64,000 bases of DNA from Peribacillus simplex (GCF_900156045.1 NZ_FTMX01000002.1:496001-560000); one strand, 5' to 3'. Positions 44,550 to 53,551 are shown, counted from the first letter of the stretch. Numbers and translations are program-made. Notes: generated from the letters alone by a model not told the origin.

Positions 44550-47500
44550 CTTTCTCTCCCTCCCCCCTTAATAGCTCAAGAACGTCATTTTGTTTCTTCT
44601 GTGCCAAATTCCTGAATTGGTTTTCCTCCAGTGATTGGTCGAATTGGCATACAGATTTAAAGGAACAGAAAGTACACGGCGTTTTTTCCTTTAATTTATA
44701 TGGGGTTATATCCACATCACCATCGACCATTCGATCACCAGCCTCCTGATAAATACGGCGCACATGATGATTCAGAAGCGAAAACTCTTCCCTGCTGGCA
44801 ACTTTGGAAGCCGCAAGGAGTGATCCGTCCTTTTTAAATCCAGCTGGAATGATATCCGACTTACCCGAATTTTCAATATCAAGCGAAGTATCCATCATCT
44901 GAATGACATTTGAATGATCCAGTACTAGTCCATTCATTTTAAAACTTTTATAAATTTCTTCCTCAATTTTATCCAAACTGAGCATTCCCTTTGATTTGAC
45001 AACGGGATTATGCACATGAAAATACAAAACGCCGGCTGGAATCGCTTCTTTTCCTATAAGCGACTTGGAATGGGTGACAACGATATCTAGGTATGTCAAC
45101 ATTTGCAGCGCGAGTCCATAATACACTTCACTCATGTTCAGTTCCTTTTCACTCGACTTATAATCGAGCACACGCAAATAGACACCCTCATCTTCTTCCG
45201 CTTTATCCACGCGGTCAATCCGCCCGATCAATTCCATCTTCGTACCGTTTTTCAATGTGAAAGAAAGTGGAGGAAGCTCGCCATTTTTTCCGAAACCAAG
45301 TTCTAATCCGACTGGGGCAAAACCGCTCACCTTTGCATGTTCACTTAATACGATTGAGGCCCGGCCAATCACATTTTCCAGTTTCCTGCGTAAATAGTGA
45401 TGGCGGTTCGTACTTAACAAAATCTGATTTTGGAGTTTAGGAGCAAGTCTCTCCACAGCCATTCTGGCCAGCTCCAAGCATTGTTCCGGGGTCAATGCAG
45501 ACCAAGGAATATCATGGTCCTTTAAATAATCGGAAATCATTTTCAACGCTCCATGGAACATCTCGCCTATATCCGGGGCATCCAAACGGAAAATTTGCCG
45601 TTCCCGTAATTTCAAGCCATGAGCGGCATAATGGGAAAACGGACAGCTATTGAACATTTCCATCCGGGATACACTCGTAAGAATGCTCTCACCGTATAAT
45701 TGCTTACTTGTTTCCTCAGATAATTTCTTTGTCCTATTTTGATAAAAAAGGCTCGATAAAACCTTAGTTGCTGAAGGACCGGCCATATCATCATCCATAA
45801 TGGCATTATATACATCCCACCATAGTGAATGGATTGGATAGTTCCTTTTTTTCAGCTGCAATTGGGCAGCCAGGTACGATAGGGCGACATCATGATTTGC
45901 AGCATATTTCACCTGTTCCTCAGCAGGCAGATCGGACGGATCGTTCATATAATACACATCGGAAACGTTGGGCAATACGTCCCTTACCCGTTTCAAATAG
46001 GATGAGGGTAAAAGTGCCTTCCCTTCCTCATCGGCAAGCGGATATGATAAATAAAGGGCCTCGGCAGGCGTAGTAAATGCTTTGTACGCTGTAAACTCCT
46101 CATCCAGCAGGCGCACTTTTGAACTTGGGGCAACATCAAGTCCACCAGCCAGCAGCACCTCACGATCACTATCTGAAAATATCCCGTCAGATACAGCTTT
46201 TCCAGGCAGAACCCCTTCGTTCAGGCCTATAACAAAAGCTGTCTTCACATCATCCAGGCGGGATAAATCTAGATTGGCGACCAATACTTGGTCAATTGCC
46301 GGCGGTACCAAAGAAAATTCAAGAGACTCCAGACCAGCTTCAATGATAACTGCAAACTGTTTCAAAGAAAGCTCTTCCCCGCTCAGCAGTTCAACGAATT
46401 GGTCCAATAGGTCGACAACTGCATTCCATGTTTGCTCATGCTCTCTTGCCGATACCAGGTCACCTGCTTCTTCTGCCTCTTGTTTCAGCTTTTCCAATTT
46501 TTCCGGTACATGCAATTCTTCAAGATATAGATAAAGGGCTTCACACAATTCCCTGCCATTAACAACCTTTTTAACACGTTTTGAGAGCTTCAAGATGGGC
46601 TCGGTAAATAATTGCTTCAGCTCATTCAACTCTTGCTCAAGCTGCATTTCCTTATCCGTTTGATTCCGGTCCTCGAGTTCCAGTCCGCGGAAGCGCCGGT
46701 AGGTCCAACGATCTTTGGACGTCCACCTGCTTCCTTTAATGCCACGGGCCAGCACATAGTTTTCCAGCTTATCTACCTGTTCACGCATTCTATCATGGTT
46801 ATTTTGCAGCGGAAAAAGAAGCTCCGTCTTGATCGCACGAAATACCGGCTCATAACGCCAATAGCCATTGATGATCTCCAAAGTGGAACGAATCAGTTCA
46901 ATCAGAGGATGATTCAGCATCGTCCGTTTGGAATCGACGAACAAGGGAATTTGATAATCCCGAAAAACGGTTTGTAAAATATCTGCGTACGCTTCTCCAT
47001 TCCGGACTAAAATCGCAATATCACTGAAACGGTGCTGTTTCTGTCTGACCAGCGACAAGATGTCCCGGGCAACTCCTTCAATCTCGGCTCTGCGGTTAAC
47101 TGCCTGGGCGATCGTCACATCAGGCGACTGCTCTAACGCTTTGGCAGGGCGAATGGCAAAATAAGTTTCCAGGTGATTCAGCCCCGGGCTCTTTCCAAAC
47201 CTTTCCGTTCCTTTTAAGATTCGATCTTCTGAAATCGGTATGCCATTCCTCAATCCAGCCTGATAAAGGTGATGATATAGATTTCCCGTTTGCCTGAACA
47301 ACTGCAAATCATCCGGAGCATATTGTCTGTAGGGCTGATCTAACGTCAGCGAGATCGTTACACTCCTGCACAGCTTGATCATTTCTTCCGCAATCAATAA
47401 TTCCTGCGGAGTCAAACTATAAAAACCATCGATATATATATCCGCATCCCTTATATAGGAAGAATCCGCCATTTTCTCGATCAGCAAAGTGAAGTAGTCT

Positions 47501-48039
47501 TCGGAATCTAAATATTTGTTAACCATTTCATCCTCAAAAGCCTGATAGACCAATTCAAGATCATGCAGTTTATCCTGAATGCCGCTGCCGGCCTGTGAGG
47601 TTTCGGCCAAATAGTTTTGAATGTCATCAGGTTGGATGCAATACTGCTTGAACTCAGCCAGCATTAGCTCCATCTGTGCAATGAACCCCTGCTTATCGGC
47701 AGAACGACGAAACATCTTTAACTCTTCCTTTTTATCATCCATGATTTTCCGTATCAACATATTAACGCCAACGCTGTCCAAATGCAGCCGGCTCATCCCC
47801 CCGGTCTCCTGAAGGACGCGCCAAGCAAGCCTGCTAAAACTAAAAACCTGTGTCCGGATCATTCCGGCAAGGCCTGGTGTTTTAATTAATTTATATTCAG
47901 ATAGAAACGTCATCTGATCAGGAACGAGGTAGATAATTGGATTTCCTTCGGGATCTTCTGCCAATTTGGAGCGAATTTCGTCCAATATATTCGAAGTTTT
48001 CCCTGCACCCGATCTTCCCAGTAAAAAACGGAGTGACAT
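44542..48039 (-). CDS. addB: ATP-dependent helicase/nuclease subunit B
   Basis: The 1165-residue partner of AddA begins MSLRFLLGRSGAGKT, giving a Walker A-like loop at 8-15. The C-terminal nuclease core has LIGRIDRVDKA...RVLDYKSS. The Fe-S cluster that pins the nuclease uses a cysteine in FNSCPF and three in a C-x2-C-x5-C group (PCTFCSFKSVC) near the end, all present. AddB recognises Chi and degrades the other strand. The first gene of addBA, it has a GGGG ribosome site before the ATG. Confidence 0.96.
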   Translation of the reverse strand: MSLRFLLGRSGAGKTSNILDEIRSKLAEDPEGNPIIYLVPDQMTFLSEYKLIKTPGLAGMIRTQVFSFSRLAWRVLQETGGMSRLHLDSVGVNMLIRKIMDDKKEELKMFRRSADKQGFIAQMELMLAEFKQYCIQPDDIQNYLAETSQAGSGIQDKLHDLELVYQAFEDEMVNKYLDSEDYFTLLIEKMADSSYIRDADIYIDGFYSLTPQELLIAEEMIKLCRSVTISLTLDQPYRQYAPDDLQLFRQTGNLYHHLYQAGLRNGIPISEDRILKGTERFGKSPGLNHLETYFAIRPAKALEQSPDVTIAQAVNRRAEIEGVARDILSLVRQKQHRFSDIAILVRNGEAYADILQTVFRDYQIPLFVDSKRTMLNHPLIELIRSTLEIINGYWRYEPVFRAIKTELLFPLQNNHDRMREQVDKLENYVLARGIKGSRWTSKDRWTYRRFRGLELEDRNQTDKEMQLEQELNELKQLFTEPILKLSKRVKKVVNGRELCEALYLYLEELHVPEKLEKLKQEAEEAGDLVSAREHEQTWNAVVDLLDQFVELLSGEELSLKQFAVIIEAGLESLEFSLVPPAIDQVLVANLDLSRLDDVKTAFVIGLNEGVLPGKAVSDGIFSDSDREVLLAGGLDVAPSSKVRLLDEEFTAYKAFTTPAEALYLSYPLADEEGKALLPSSYLKRVRDVLPNVSDVYYMNDPSDLPAEEQVKYAANHDVALSYLAAQLQLKKRNYPIHSLWWDVYNAIMDDDMAGPSATKVLSSLFYQNRTKKLSEETSKQLYGESILTSVSRMEMFNSCPFSHYAAHGLKLRERQIFRLDAPDIGEMFHGALKMISDYLKDHDIPWSALTPEQCLELARMAVERLAPKLQNQILLSTNRHHYLRRKLENVIGRASIVLSEHAKVSGFAPVGLELGFGKNGELPPLSFTLKNGTKMELIGRIDRVDKAEEDEGVYLRVLDYKSSEKELNMSEVYYGLALQMLTYLDIVVTHSKSLIGKEAIPAGVLYFHVHNPVVKSKGMLSLDKIEEEIYKSFKMNGLVLDHSNVIQMMDTSLDIENSGKSDIIPAGFKKDGSLLAASKVASREEFSLLNHHVRRIYQEAGDRMVDGDVDITPYKLKEKTPCTFCSFKSVCQFDQSLEENQFRNLAQKKQNDVLELLRGEGEKDE

Positions 48040-48200
48040 CTCTTTTTCCCCCTTACAACATAATATCTAGATCCATCATACCAGAAATACTTTAGTCACC
48101 ATGACTAGGTTTCTGTTTCCAATTAGATTTACTTTCTATTATTTTACCGTTTCCCTTAAAAAAACACCAATCGTACGTTCGCGTTTTTTCCCAAAAGAAA

Positions 48201-48222
48201 AAGCCCACATAATTTTGGGCTT
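48201..48222 (-). terminator. Terminator of signal peptidase gene
   Basis: AAGCCCA and TGGGCTT pair, and the minus strand continues TTTTTCTTTT. The other 160 bases up to addB hold no gene that I can support. Confidence 0.75.
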
Positions 48223-48228
48223 CCACGA

Positions 48229-48792
48229 TCATTCACCTGTAAATTTATAATTGAATTCTTTGACCGGCCAATATCGAACATCCACTTTACCGACAACATT
48301 TTCAACCGGTATATAACCAAAGTGACGGCTGTCAGCACTTTCAAGACGATTATCACCCATGACAAAAAGCTTGCCCTCCGGAACTTTGGTCACATCCGTC
48401 AACTCTTTTAATGTAAAATCACCTGTAAAGTCCTGTCCCGGGAAACCTTCCTTGAATTTCTCAAGATAGGGCTCATCCACTTTCTCACCATTTACGTAAA
48501 GCCAATCATCTTTATATCGAATTTGGTCACCTGCAACCCCTATAACTCGCTTAACATAATCTTCTTGTGAATTTGCATGAAAAACAATAATGTCAAAACG
48601 GTTGATATCATGAATCTGGTAATTGATTTTATTCACGACAAGTTTATTTCCATCTTCTAGGGTCGGCTGCATCGACTTCCCTTCAACATCATAGCTTGAA
48701 AAGAAAAATGTACGGATTAAGATGTAAATAACAAAAGCTATCATCGCTGGTTTTATCCAATCGGATAAAGAATTCTTGTTTGTTTTTTCCAT
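48229..48792 (-). CDS. lepB: Type I signal peptidase (SipV/SipS-like)
   Basis: This membrane protease of 187 residues cleaves signal peptides. One N-terminal membrane helix spans about 14-31. The serine nucleophile is Ser40 in GKSMQPTL and the general base Lys81 in DYVKRVIG. The GDNR...DSRHFGYI box is intact. The length fits the small Bacillus enzymes. It lies 33 bases after yhjE, the same order as yhjE-sipV in B. subtilis, so it may be the sipV counterpart. Confidence 0.92.
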   Translation of the reverse strand: MEKTNKNSLSDWIKPAMIAFVIYILIRTFFFSSYDVEGKSMQPTLEDGNKLVVNKINYQIHDINRFDIIVFHANSQEDYVKRVIGVAGDQIRYKDDWLYVNGEKVDEPYLEKFKEGFPGQDFTGDFTLKELTDVTKVPEGKLFVMGDNRLESADSRHFGYIPVENVVGKVDVRYWPVKEFNYKFTGE

Positions 48793-48825
48793 CTAGTTCA
48801 ACCCCTACTGCATTTATATACTAAT

Positions 48826-49440
48826 TTATTGTCCTTCTTCCCTCTTCATGCTTTTATTTAACCGGACTTCAAGTCTTTTTCCCACATACCATAGGATAAA
48901 GATGACGATCCCGATAATGATCGTACGCACAGGTTTATGAATTAAGGATACTAAATCGTAACCTACGAAGCTGATCGTAAAGATCATCACCGCTTTCCCC
49001 CCCACCACTGCAAGTCCATATTGCAAGGGACTGACTTTTGAAAGTCCTGCCACGATATTAACGATGGCCGAAGGTGTAAAAGGGAAGCAGAGCAATATGA
49101 ACAAAGGACCGAATCCATGGCTTTCCACCCAAACCATCAACCTCTGCACCTGTTTATGCTTTTGCAAAAATCGGAAAAACCTCATTTGACCATATCTTCT
49201 AATAATCCAAAAGATCAAAAAAGAACCCGCTACCGCACCAATCCAAGAAAATAAAAAGCCCCACCAGAGACCAAAAGCCGTTGCGTTAGCAAGCACGAAC
49301 ACCACTAAAGGCAAAAAGGGCAAAAAAGCTTCCAGCATCGGCAGTAAGATCCCAGGAATTGGACCGAATGAGCGATATTGCTGAATAAGTGCAGATATAT
49401 GATCAAGTGTAAACCACTCACGTATAGTATCCAAATCCAT
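48826..49440 (-). CDS. yhjE: TVP38/TMEM64 (DedA-like) membrane protein, YhjE type
   Basis: The 204-residue protein has about five hydrophobic segments. The central domain includes FLFSWIGAVAGSFLIFWIIRRYG and LLCFPFTPSAIVNIVAGLSK, the SNARE-associated/VTT fold with the helical hairpin and the conserved F-P-x-x-P-x-x-x-x-N. Relatives move phospholipids or act at the membrane. ATG at 49440 is supported by GAGGGAG. It is co-directional with the signal peptidase gene and divergent from yhjD. Confidence 0.87.
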   Translation of the reverse strand: MDLDTIREWFTLDHISALIQQYRSFGPIPGILLPMLEAFLPFLPLVVFVLANATAFGLWWGFLFSWIGAVAGSFLIFWIIRRYGQMRFFRFLQKHKQVQRLMVWVESHGFGPLFILLCFPFTPSAIVNIVAGLSKVSPLQYGLAVVGGKAVMIFTISFVGYDLVSLIHKPVRTIIIGIVIFILWYVGKRLEVRLNKSMKREEGQ

Positions 49441-49728
49441 AATTATCTCCCTCGACATGCTGCTATCAGAGCAGCATAAACTTATTAAAAACTGTTTATT
49501 TTAGATATATCACTTTCCCCTGAAATTGCAAGAATTATTATCCATATACCTTCATACTTTCCCTAACTCCGGAAAACATAATCTTGTTAACGAATATTTC
49601 TGGATTTATCAAAACCGCTTGCATATACACTGAAAATACATTAGGATAAAAAACGGAACAAACGTTCTATTTTTACAAGGTATACATACTAATATTAAAA
49701 ACCGTGCTATTAGAAAGGAGCGGTCAAG

Positions 49729-50100
49729 ATGACCCGCATTCCAGAAGATGACCGAAATATGATTGAAAAAGCCATCTACCTCCCTATGGTTATTACAGTC
49801 TTAAACCGGGATCTCAAGGTCATCGAAATTAGTCCGTTCAAATTAAAAAGGCCCTATTCGGAGCTAGTCGAACATATTTTAAAAGTGGTTCAAGACGAAC
49901 TTGCCGAGGTAAGGCGATATTTGCGCAAGGAGAATATTAAGGTTAGTGAAATCAAACGCGATGAATCCTTCACGATGTATTGTTTTTTATATAAAGGATA
50001 CGAGGAACATCATAATTATTTCAATCCCCGCCTTCGCAACAAAACCGAAGACTTGTTATGTTATTACTTTTTCGAAAAAAACCACTATTCAAGGAATTAG
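49729..50100 (+). CDS. yhjD: YhjD-like sporulation-associated protein
   Basis: The 123-residue protein starts MTRIPEDDRNMIEKAIYLPM and contains PYSELVEHILKVVQDELAEVRRYL and YFNPRLRNKTEDLLCYYF, as in YhjD. It is soluble, charged and without known catalytic motifs. Database records call the family a sporulation protein, but its role is undefined. AAAGGAG precedes the ATG. It diverges from yhjE as in B. subtilis. I found no convincing SigE or SigK promoter in the 288-base gap. Confidence 0.82.
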   Translation: MTRIPEDDRNMIEKAIYLPMVITVLNRDLKVIEISPFKLKRPYSELVEHILKVVQDELAEVRRYLRKENIKVSEIKRDESFTMYCFLYKGYEEHHNYFNPRLRNKTEDLLCYYFFEKNHYSRN

Positions 50101-50404
50101 AGACAGGCCTCCTCCATATATATTTGTGGAATATAGGTGTTTGGAGCCTTTCGGGAAGGATACAGATGCCTTCGTTGTAAGTATGCATGACCATTAACAA
50201 CGCATCCCACCTTTCCTGCTTCATAAAGTTACGGGAGGTCAATTTTTGATGATCAAGATCGATAGGACTTACTTACCTCCATTCACCTGTATGAATATTC
50301 CATAATCCATATATAATTGGCTATCTCAAATATGGATCTAGCACCATGAAATATCACTTTCGATCAAGTCATAACCTATGTAATCAAGTGCATTTTGAAT
50401 ATCC
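50101..50404. other. Intergenic region between yhjD and STAS gene
   Basis: About 300 bases. Most holds nothing that I can recognise. The part from 50404 down to 50338 on the minus strand reads as an open continuation of the STAS protein in a shifted frame. Confidence 0.5.
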
Positions 50405-50710
50405 TTAAAACATTTTATTTTTGAGATTCTTCAAATCAAAAATTTTTACATATTCCTTGGCCAAGGTTGGAGTGACACCCGTTGTGATCATTCCCCCCAT
50501 CAAACCAAGAGCACTCACCATATTAAATAGAAAGTTAGGAAAACAATTATCTTGAACGATGAGCTTCGACAAATCAATGAAAAAGTAATCAATATCATTA
50601 TCCGCCGTAGAATGTAACACATCACTCATGATTTGCACTGAACGATTTCTAAGGACACAGCCCTTAACGAATAATAGGCCGGGCCGGCTCGTCTGTTCAT
50701 AATTAGTCAT
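50405..50710 (-). CDS. STAS-domain protein, apparently frameshifted near its C-terminus
   Basis: The 101-residue reading from ATG at 50710 (AGGTG upstream) has a single STAS fold: strand GLLFVKGCVL, strand/loop IDYFFIDLSKL, and MGGMITTGVTPTLAKEYVKIFDL, resembling the LTGI.PE.A motif of RsbS/RsbR-type anti-anti-sigma and stressosome proteins. The usual phosphorylated Ser/Thr after the second strand is not evident (IVQDN). The frame stops after KNKMF. One base fewer in the A run would let it continue for 22 codons through FKDIQNALDYIGYDL to a stop at 50338. Either the gene is broken, or the base is an error, or the short form is used. Confidence 0.72.
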   Translation of the reverse strand: MTNYEQTSRPGLLFVKGCVLRNRSVQIMSDVLHSTADNDIDYFFIDLSKLIVQDNCFPNFLFNMVSALGLMGGMITTGVTPTLAKEYVKIFDLKNLKNKMF

Positions 50711-50897
50711 TTTAATCACCTATACGCCTATTATAACCATTCGCCAACACTATCATTTTAGAGTCCGTAAAAGTTTTTTTGCAAAAGATTGTTAATTGCA
50801 TATCCATACCTATATCTACTAGTAACGATCTCTTGATATAAAACGTATAAAGTAAAAAGGAACATTCAGAAAAAAATAAGAACCTTTCCCGAATAGT

Positions 50898-50915
50898 TTG
50901 TGAAACATTGAACAA
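50898..50915. promoter_or_regulatory. Rex (redox) operator candidate
   Basis: TTGTGAAACATTGAACAA has a perfect left half and a 5-of-7 right half of the Rex consensus TTGTGAA-N4-TTCACAA. It lies directly upstream of the -35 (TTGTTG, 50921) of the small RNA promoter. Rex represses its targets until NADH rises. Confidence 0.6.
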
Positions 50916-50955
50916 AATTATTGTTGCATCGTGGGTGTCTATTATATTATGTATT

Positions 50956-51057
50956 AAGAAATGATCATCAACAACTTATACCCCCATTGTTTAATTTCCC
51001 CAATCCCTTATTTCTTATAAAAAACCATGCAATGTTTTGTTTGCATGGTTTAATTTG
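50956..51057 (+). ncRNA. roxS: RoxS/RsaE-like regulatory small RNA
   Basis: A promoter (TTGTTG at 50921, TATATT/TATTAT at 50943-50950) leads into about 100 bases. A 5' part beginning near AGAAATGATCA is followed by a small hairpin AACAA/TTGTT whose loop shows TACCCCC. Next comes a pyrimidine stretch TTTCCCCAATCCC, and then a ten-base terminator stem AACCATGCAA/TTGCATGGTT. Order and wording follow the Bacillales RsaE/RoxS RNA as I remember it: AATCA, ACAA, ATACCCC, TTGTTT, TTTCTCCCATCCC. In that family, C-rich loops pair with ribosome sites of central-metabolism mRNAs. No ORF is present. The exact ends are estimated. Confidence 0.68.
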
Positions 51058-51091
51058 TAGCCAAAAGGGTTTATCTAAATTTTAAAACAAA

Positions 51092-51223
51092 GTTGATTGG
51101 AACGAAATATACGAGACTCCTGCGGGAAATGCGTGTCCCAGGGAGACCCCGTAGGCGCAAACGCACCGAGAAGGCTCCCGCCGGACCGCCCGCGGAAAGC
51201 GGGTGCCTGGAGTGGAAATCAAC
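51092..51223 (+). repeat. GC-rich extragenic repeat, long form
   Basis: The element begins GTTGATTGGA, ends GGAAATCAAC, and contains ACTCCTGCGGGA and GCGGAAAGCG. It is much richer in GC than its surroundings. A shorter relative in opposite orientation is at 56241-56323. The long form carries about 45 extra central bases. Confidence 0.8.
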
Positions 51224-51530
51224 GTTTAAATTGGACAAACCTAAAAAAACAGTAGACAAACTCATCAACATTCTCTGTAATAAAATATTTTGTTGGTAAG
51301 CCTAACTTTCCATATTACTTTCAACATTCTTCTTATAAAATTCTGAGAGAAATAGATTTTCTATTAGTTTTCACCTGTAAATTAACCGCTTTATAACTTA
51401 GGTATAAATACCTATTATCATTTTAACCATAGATTAAGACGTTTTTTTCCTTTTTTACCACAAATAAAAACCGTGTCCAAATCCCCGTTTTTCCGGTTAA
51501 ACATGGTAAATTATTAATTGGAGGGGAAAA

Positions 51531-52370
51531 ATGAAGAAAATAAATATTCTACTGGTTGCCTTTCTTGTTTTGTCTTTATTCACTGGACTTAAAACAACTG
51601 AGGCAGCCTCAAATGTGAAGGTACATTTCATCAACGTTGGACAAGGAGATTCAATCCTTATACAAACCGGTAATGAAAACGTTTTAATCGATGGCGGCGG
51701 TAAAGGAAAGGGCGACGAAGTGGTAGCCTACCTTAAAAAACAAAAGGTAAAAACACTTAATGCATTAGTATCCACTCACCCAGATGCGGATCATGTAGGC
51801 GGTCTGGCTTATGTGATTAAATCGCTTAATGTAAAATCTGTGTATGCCCCTAAAGTTTCTCATACCACCCAGGCATACAAAGACTTTTTAACGGCTGTTA
51901 AGAAGAAGCAGCTTACAATAAAAAAAGCGAAGACTGGCGTGGAAATCGTCACTAAAGCAAAGGATAATTCCCTTAAATTCATTGCACCTGTTAAAGACTA
52001 TGCCAAGTCTGACTTAAATAATTGGAGTGCTGTCCTTTTACTTAAACACGGCAAAAAAACATTCTTGTTTACAGGTGATGCCGAAGAAAAAGCAGAGAAA
52101 GATATGCTGGCTAAAAAACTGGTACCAAGTGTGGATGTACTTAAAGTCGGCCATCATGGTGCAAAAACATCGACAAGTTCAGCTTTCATTAACAAAACAA
52201 AACCGAAATATGCTGTAATCAGTGTAGGGAAAAATGGCTATGGGCACCCTACCTCCACTGTTGTAAAACGGTTGAATTCAGTGAAAGCCAAAACTTATCG
52301 CACAGATAAATCAGGTAACATTATTTTTACTTCTACAGGTCAGAAAATTACTGTAAAGACGGTGAAATAA
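51531..52370 (+). CDS. Secreted metallo-beta-lactamase-fold protein, ComEC C-terminal-like
   Basis: The 279-residue protein has a signal peptide (about residues 1-26, ending TEAAS) and a beta-lactamase-fold domain. It opens VHFINVGQGDSILIQ, the phrase typical of the ComEC/Rec2 C-terminal domain. Metal ligands are in THPDADH (residues 82-88), FTGDAE and VGHHGAKTS. The catalytic set is intact, so it may be an extracellular nuclease or phosphodiesterase. GGAGGGG precedes the ATG. It is followed with no gap by a DUF3006 gene. It is not ComEC itself, because the membrane channel domains are missing. Confidence 0.88.
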   Translation: MKKINILLVAFLVLSLFTGLKTTEAASNVKVHFINVGQGDSILIQTGNENVLIDGGGKGKGDEVVAYLKKQKVKTLNALVSTHPDADHVGGLAYVIKSLNVKSVYAPKVSHTTQAYKDFLTAVKKKQLTIKKAKTGVEIVTKAKDNSLKFIAPVKDYAKSDLNNWSAVLLLKHGKKTFLFTGDAEEKAEKDMLAKKLVPSVDVLKVGHHGAKTSTSSAFINKTKPKYAVISVGKNGYGHPTSTVVKRLNSVKAKTYRTDKSGNIIFTSTGQKITVKTVK

Positions 52371-52589
52371 ATGGTACAAGGAATTATTGATCGCTTCGAA
52401 GGAAAGGTCGCTGTCGTTGAAATCGAAGGTGGTGACATGAAGGATTTTCCTAAAAGCGCTCTCCCCAAGGGAGCAAAAGTAGGAGATATGCTGATTATCG
52501 ATGGTAATACGATCACCATTTCCAAAGAAGGCACTAATCAGTTAAGAAAAGAGATTGACGATTTAATGGATGAATTATTTGAAGATTAA
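52371..52589 (+). CDS. DUF3006-family small protein
   Basis: The 72-residue protein starts MVQGIIDRFEGKVAVVEIE and has a small beta-barrel-like first part followed by an acidic helix (LRKEIDDLMDELFED). This fits DUF3006, whose members commonly sit next to ComEC-like hydrolases. The ATG directly follows the previous stop, so translation is coupled. The function is unknown; a partner or accessory role is inferred from this pairing. Confidence 0.82.
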   Translation: MVQGIIDRFEGKVAVVEIEGGDMKDFPKSALPKGAKVGDMLIIDGNTITISKEGTNQLRKEIDDLMDELFED

Positions 52590-52596
52590 TTCCCGG

Positions 52597-52618
52597 GCCC
52601 TTCTTTAATAAGAAGGGC
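52597..52618 (+). terminator. Terminator of hydrolase-DUF3006 pair
   Basis: GCCCTTCTT pairs with AAGAAGGGC around a TAAT loop, followed by a TTG-rich tail. Confidence 0.75.
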
Positions 52619-52674
52619 TTGCTTCAATTTTGAATGAATCGCGTTTGCATTCTTCTATGATTATCCCTGCCCCC

Positions 52675-53238
52675 CTAACGCGGTATATACTTTGACATTA
52701 CTTCTGAAGCCTTTGCCCCATTTACATCGGAAAACAAATAGAAGGATTTCCTCTTTGTCTCCTCAATCCTCTGGATCAATTTCGTTTTTAAAAAAGATGT
52801 CCGGTGTAGCTGGTTTTCGAAAGAACTGCATGATACTGCTATATCGATGGTTTGTCTATTCCTGAATGTGATGGTTGTATGTTTGGGATCCAGGCGATCA
52901 TAGGATGCCACATGCTCATGTGATAGCCAGATGCATTGAGGACGCAACGGAGAAGTAGTCGGAAAGAAGAAAATCGAACTGGTCGGATCGATCGCGATCG
53001 GTGCTTTATGTGTGATGTTTATGAGCTGTTTCGTGCCTTGCTTGCGTCCTTCATAACTTGATCCGAAGAACTCACAACTTTTCTTTATTATTTCCATGGG
53101 TTTAAAAGGGGAGATGAACTCGTCCTCCATTTCAACGATTCGGGAATATATTTTACTGCCGTAATTGATTGGCGAAACCATTAGTGTATGTGGCGTGATT
53201 TCATATTCCTCGATGATTCCTTGATTGTTTTCCTTCAT
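52675..53238 (-). CDS. comK: Competence master regulator ComK
   Basis: This 187-residue transcription factor carries the ComK core: SCEFFGSSYEGRKQGT, ITHKAPIAIDP, IFFFPT, RPQCIWLSHEHV and SFENQLHRTSFLKTK. It activates DNA-uptake genes and its own gene by binding paired AT-boxes. The full length suggests a working protein. GAGGTGG precedes the ATG. The C-terminus, which in B. subtilis is the MecA degradation signal, is shorter and different. It diverges from an IDEAL-domain gene, as in B. subtilis (comK, yhzC). The 313-base upstream gap is AT-rich, but I could not pick definite ComK boxes. Confidence 0.92.
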   Translation of the reverse strand: MKENNQGIIEEYEITPHTLMVSPINYGSKIYSRIVEMEDEFISPFKPMEIIKKSCEFFGSSYEGRKQGTKQLINITHKAPIAIDPTSSIFFFPTTSPLRPQCIWLSHEHVASYDRLDPKHTTITFRNRQTIDIAVSCSSFENQLHRTSFLKTKLIQRIEETKRKSFYLFSDVNGAKASEVMSKYIPR

Positions 53239-53551
53239 TTTTAATCCACCTCTTCCTCATTGCTAAACACCGCTTACCGAAACTTATACTCTTGATTGCT
53301 TGTACCCTTCCATTACCCATTATCCAAGAAGAGTGAAGGGGGCTAGTAAATGTATGTTAAATTCCTCACTATAATAGCACAATCTTTATATATAAAAAGG
53401 GAGTTCACAAAAAATTAAGAATTCCTTTATATAGTGGCTTTTTCGTCATCTAAACGACACATTCTCTATTAATATTTAAATTTTTTAAATTTTCAGTTGA
53501 TTTTATCCGCTTAAATCCATATAATAATAAAAAGGGTCAGGGGTGGTAACT

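Larger units (their letters stand above)
50711..51530. other. 820-base region without protein genes: small RNA and repeat
   Basis: The stretch holds, in order, a Rex-type site, a promoter, a RoxS/RsaE-like RNA with terminator, and a GC-rich extragenic repeat. The last 300 bases before 51531 are AT-rich and contain the promoter area of the secreted hydrolase gene. Confidence 0.6.

Noticed and set aside
46082..46534. 150-codon open frame opposite addB
   Set aside because: Serine/threonine-rich antisense frame typical of a shadow of a coding strand.
51071..51299. Open frames on both strands through the GC-rich repeat (68 and 66 codons)
   Set aside because: They have no ribosome site, arginine- and proline-rich nonsense composition, and coincide with the repeat element, so they are not proteins.
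53239..53551. ComK boxes (AAAA-N5-TTTT) upstream of comK
   Set aside because: The region is so AT-rich that partial matches occur by chance, and no pair with proper phasing was clear.
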